Positions 60,930 through 64,000 of a DNA stretch of 64,000 nucleotides are shown one piece after another. Position 1 is the stretch's first letter. Each line of letters starts with the position of its first letter. Position numbers and translations under genes: made by a program. The stretch spans positions 20,625 through 84,624 of the forward strand of contig VZRR01002166.1 in the NCBI GenBank assembly GCA_013398015.1. Reading direction: 5' to 3'. The notes beneath the pieces were generated by a model. The model was given only the letters and a program-made list of their open reading frames with translations, was not told the DNA's origin and searched no databases. Source of the stretch: Oreocharis arfaki (taxonomy: Eukaryota > Chordata > Aves > Passeriformes > Paramythiidae).

Positions 60930-61140
60930 ATTTAGTGATATTCGCCTTTTGTGGCCACTCGTTTTGGGAAAGAACCGTTGGAGTACTCCAACATGCCAAG
61001 GAGTTTGTGTGCAACCATGTTTCACGCTGCGGATTTCCATGGCATCGCCATCTGTGAATCAAATGTGTATGCCCATGTATACAGGTTCCGTTTCACTGAT
61101 GGGAAGCAAATACCACAGATGAGTGCATGCTGATGGTGCA
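60930..61140. promoter_or_regulatory. CpG-retaining block with an open frame, conserved element or exon
   Basis: A compact block with retained CpGs (GATATTCGCC, CCACTCGTTTTGG, AACCGTTGGAG, TTTCACGCTGCGG, GCATCGCC, GTTCCGTTTC). One forward frame is open from about 60951 to a stop at 61131, with a peptide ending VYRFRFTDGKQIPQMSAC. A phrase like YRF..DG occurs in some PAS-domain coactivators, but the rest does not match, so I make no family call. No convincing acceptor precedes it. It could be a conserved enhancer (a perfect CRE lies 56 bases to the right) or a terminal exon. Confidence 0.35.
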
Positions 61141-61195
61141 GGCCAGAAGATGCCACATCCATTGCCTCCTTCCTCTGGCAAGTCATTGCATCTGG

Positions 61196-61203
61196 TGACG
61201 TCA
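61196..61203. promoter_or_regulatory. Perfect palindromic CRE site (TGACGTCA)
   Basis: This is the full 8-bp consensus for CREB/ATF dimers and contains a CpG that has survived in CpG-poor DNA. It lies 56 bases right of the CpG-retaining block at 60930-61140. Occupancy cannot be judged from sequence. Confidence 0.5.
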
Positions 61204-64000
61204 GGGTTCAGACCTATCCTGATCCATAGTAGAAAAGGTCCTGTTGGGAGCATTACATGAAAAGCAGTATTTGAAGGCTACTTTTAAGGTCTTGATGCTC
61301 TTAGTCCTTCCTAAATAGTACTGATAGCGCTACATATTTGAAACCATAGCATAAAAACCTACAGATATCATATAAGTTGATCAGTAGAGAAAATCCACCA
61401 TGCCTGCAGTTAGGCTTTTGCCATCCCAGTTATTATGCATCATGTTGTCATCCCTCTGTGGCCCTTAGGGGTTTGAATTCCTGTTTTGTTTAGTTTAATA
61501 GGTACATCATCCTGTGAATACTGTCACTTTTTCCATGCTGGGTGGTGATGTGCTCTGTGATATATATGAAAATGCTTCAATAGAAAGAAAAGAGTCTCTG
61601 TACATAGGCATTAATTGCTGTCAGGTCCTCATGGTTTGGGCCAAGTCATTCCTGAACAGGCACACATTTGTTTGCTCTGCTTAGGCACTAGTGATATGCT
61701 TTACTTTCTGTCATTATTAGCAAAGGAAAATAGTTGGTTTAACTGGGGGAGAAAGCAACAGTGGAGGATGAAGGTCCAAGAGCAGTTGCCAAATTTCTTT
61801 CAACCAAATTGGCTGCCAGTGTGTGCTGTGAATGAAGAAAATTGAGAACGGCAGCTAAGGCTTAACTAATGCAATCCTATTTGGGGCTGCAAACAAAGGC
61901 TTTGGCCTCTGTCCACAGGATCTGACCTTTCCATTGTGGACTGAAAGCTAAAATGATGGCTGGATTCAGTTTGACTAAGAAGGTACGAGGAGAGCAAGAC
62001 AGAAGCAGAAACCTTGGGCAGATGTTGCTGAAAGTGCAAGTTGTCCAATGCTGGAAAAGGAAAAAGCTCTGTCTTCATCTGCAGGTGTCATTTAGAAGCA
62101 GACTGAACAAAATCCTTCAGGATTTCAGAGGGTGATGGTGTCCATCCAATGCCACTGGCATGCTGGGCTGTTAAATAATTCTCAGCCCTGCCGGCCTTGG
62201 GAGTTATTAACCATTGTCGCGACTCGCCTCCAACTCCGTCTCTTAGGGCATCTTTTTCCCATTTGCAGTTATTCATATGAAGAGCTCTTGGGTCTCGTCC
62301 AGTGTTAGCTCTTTGTTTTCCCCTTTGTTGGATGCCCCGGGAAAGGCTCTCTAAGAGGGGCCTTTTTTGCTGCATTCACAGGCCAGTCTTGGCTGACTTG
62401 CTTGGAAACACACACACCAAATAAGCAAGCCCAGCTGTTCCCTTAAAGCAAGTGATAGTAAAATCACTGCTGCTGCAGCAAGGATCTGATAAAACTAAGG
62501 GGTGATCTGCAGCACACAGGTACGAGCACACACCTGCAAACGTGCTGGTACAGCCTCCTGGGGATGGTTGTGCAATTCCCAAACCGGCTGAGAACAGAGG
62601 GCAGGCTGGAACACTTTGGGGAAAGAGGTGGAAATAATTCTGTGGGCATGCCTTCGGTGAGCTGTGCTGTGTCTGTCCAGGTTGGGGTATCACGTGCACA
62701 GTAACATCAGAGGTGCTCTGGCTGGCCTCGGTTCTGCTGCTGGGTCTGAAACAGCAGCAAAGCTGACCTGAAACAGTGTAGGGGTTGGCTTTAGCAAGGT
62801 ATCTATGGTTTTTGAGTGCTTTTCTACTCCGTTTTTTTTGAGGTTTTTTTTACAAGGCTAAGACAATCAGAAAATCTGGAGTTGTTTTAGAGTATTGCTC
62901 ATAAAAATTGTTTTAAGATCCTTATGACTGTAAACGCAAAAGCAATTAATAGCAGGAATCTCTGTTACATCCTTGCTCTAGCCAAAGCCTAAAATTGTCA
63001 AATGCAATGGCAATTAAAATACTAAACCCAGCTTTCTCTTTTTCTTTTCTTTAATCTTTCAGTGAGATTTTACATAATCCACTACTGTCCTATTCACTGG
63101 ATGTCTTCTAGTAGTGTGTATTTGAGGCTTTGGGGAGGTACAGGCAGTCAATATTTTGCTTTTCTATCAATTATGTTGAGAAAGTGGTTTCCTTATCTAG
63201 TGACAGCAGACTACTACTTTAGTGGCACTTAAGTTGCCAAGAACCTCCCTGGCTTGTTAGGAGTGAGCTGTCAGGCCATGAACAGTTGTGTCCTTGCTGG
63301 AGGAGGTCCTTCGGTGGATCTGCCTATGCTGGGGTTGATGTTCCCAGGCCGTGTGATGGGGTCCATGGCATGGCTGGGTAGCAGCTGGGAAGACGTTTCC
63401 ATTAACACAAAGAATTAGGGAAGAAGAATTTCCCTATACACAGCGACAGAGTAAGCAAAAGTTGTAAATAGAAGACATCCTGCTTGTAGTGAAAATCCAT
63501 CTGCATATTGAGCAACACAGCATCGCATTCAGAGAGGACGAAACATCTCCTTTCTCTGAATTTTTTGCCCTAAAATACATCATTTGTATTGGCTTTCCAC
63601 CATGCTGAGCTTCACAGCCATGGCAGGTGCCTCTTGCAGCCTGTAGAGCCCCATGGCATTCCTGCCAAAACAGCATGGAAGACAATTTCAGTTTTGTGGG
63701 AGAGGTGGCCAGCAGCTCCAGTGGTGACACAAAACACTTGTAAATTGAACACTTTTTGGCTCAGTTGAACACTCTTTGACTCAGCGGGCTCTTCCTCCCT
63801 GCTGGCCCTGCCACACTGGGGAACTTGCCTCAAGAAGAAACCACTGAGGCATTGCAGCCGTGCAATGTGATCTCAACAGGGTTGGGTTTTGGGGGAGTTC
63901 TTCTTTTTTTCAAAGAAAACTTAACATTTTCCAGTGGGAAAACATACTCTTTTTCTGTCCAGAATGTTTTCCTTTTAAAATCAAAACAGAAGCAAAATGC
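61204..64000. other. Non-coding stretch to the window end, no recognised gene
   Basis: Intronic-type sequence with short overlapping frames and T-rich patches (62830-62850). Around 63752-63782 TTGAACACTTTTTGGCTCAG is followed by TTGAACACTCTTTGACTCAG, a local 20-22-bp tandem duplication. No gene, RNA gene or bounded transposon recognised. Confidence 0.5.
63742..63785. repeat. Short imperfect tandem duplication, ~22-bp unit, two copies
   Basis: TTGAACACTTTTTGGCTCAG and the adjacent TTGAACACTCTTTGACTCAG differ at two positions and repeat with a period of about 22. This looks like a recent local slippage duplication. Confidence 0.75.

Noticed and set aside
61070..61133. Peptide VYRFRFTDGKQIPQ as a PAS-domain coactivator exon
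   Set aside because: Only a YRF..DG phrase is shared; flanking residues and length do not fit, and no good splice acceptor precedes it.
1..64000. tRNA, snRNA, rRNA, miRNA or CRISPR features
   Set aside because: No A/B-box pair, no known small-RNA sequence and no regularly spaced direct repeats were seen on either strand by eye.

Overview
This window is animal nuclear DNA with the character of a bird genome. The clearest marker is a truncated CR1 LINE on the minus strand near 60.2-60.4 kb. Two solo endogenous-retrovirus LTRs with 5-bp target-site duplications, a second older CR1 fragment, two faint MIR/CORE-SINE remnants and a low overall repeat load agree with this. A songbird is plausible from the style of the larger LTR, but that is recollection and was not tested. 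There is no bacterial-type gene organisation.

The left edge (about 1-680) is a dense CpG island, the usual signature of a vertebrate promoter and first exon. I could not recognise the gene or a reliable translation start. From about 700 to the right end, AT-richer, CpG-depleted sequence continues for roughly 63 kb with no convincing coding exon. The open frames are short, none resembles a protein family I know, and many use non-ATG starts. Long homopolymers are strongly strand-biased: many poly-T runs of 12 or more on the plus strand against two poly-A runs. Transcribed vertebrate introns often look like this, so the simplest reading is a very long first intron, or 5' intergenic/intronic sequence, of a gene transcribed left to right from the CpG island.

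Discrete items left to right: CpG island (1-680); a near-identical 171-bp duplication split by one N, almost certainly an unmerged assembly overlap (1987-2330); weak exon-like segments (4243-4447, 22622-22708, 42066-42137, 42975-42999); a 236-bp LTR (21397-21632); CORE-SINE remnants (about 33.7 and 44.2 kb); a G/C homopolymer with an N (32811-32827); a CpG-rich patch inside the desert (46865-47015); an old CR1 (about 50.9 kb); a 650-bp solo LTR (53208-53857); two CpG-retaining blocks (about 56.0 and 60.95 kb, the latter beside a perfect CRE at 61196); and the CR1 at 60212-60420.

Between these lie AT-rich blocks full of homeodomain-type TAAT motifs that look like candidate conserved non-coding elements (for example 6.5, 17.4, 22.2, 23.6, 29.0, 39.1 and 47.7 kb). 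Without an alignment these remain inference. I found no undescribed molecular system; the best leads are the CpG-retaining blocks and the splice-flanked segments.
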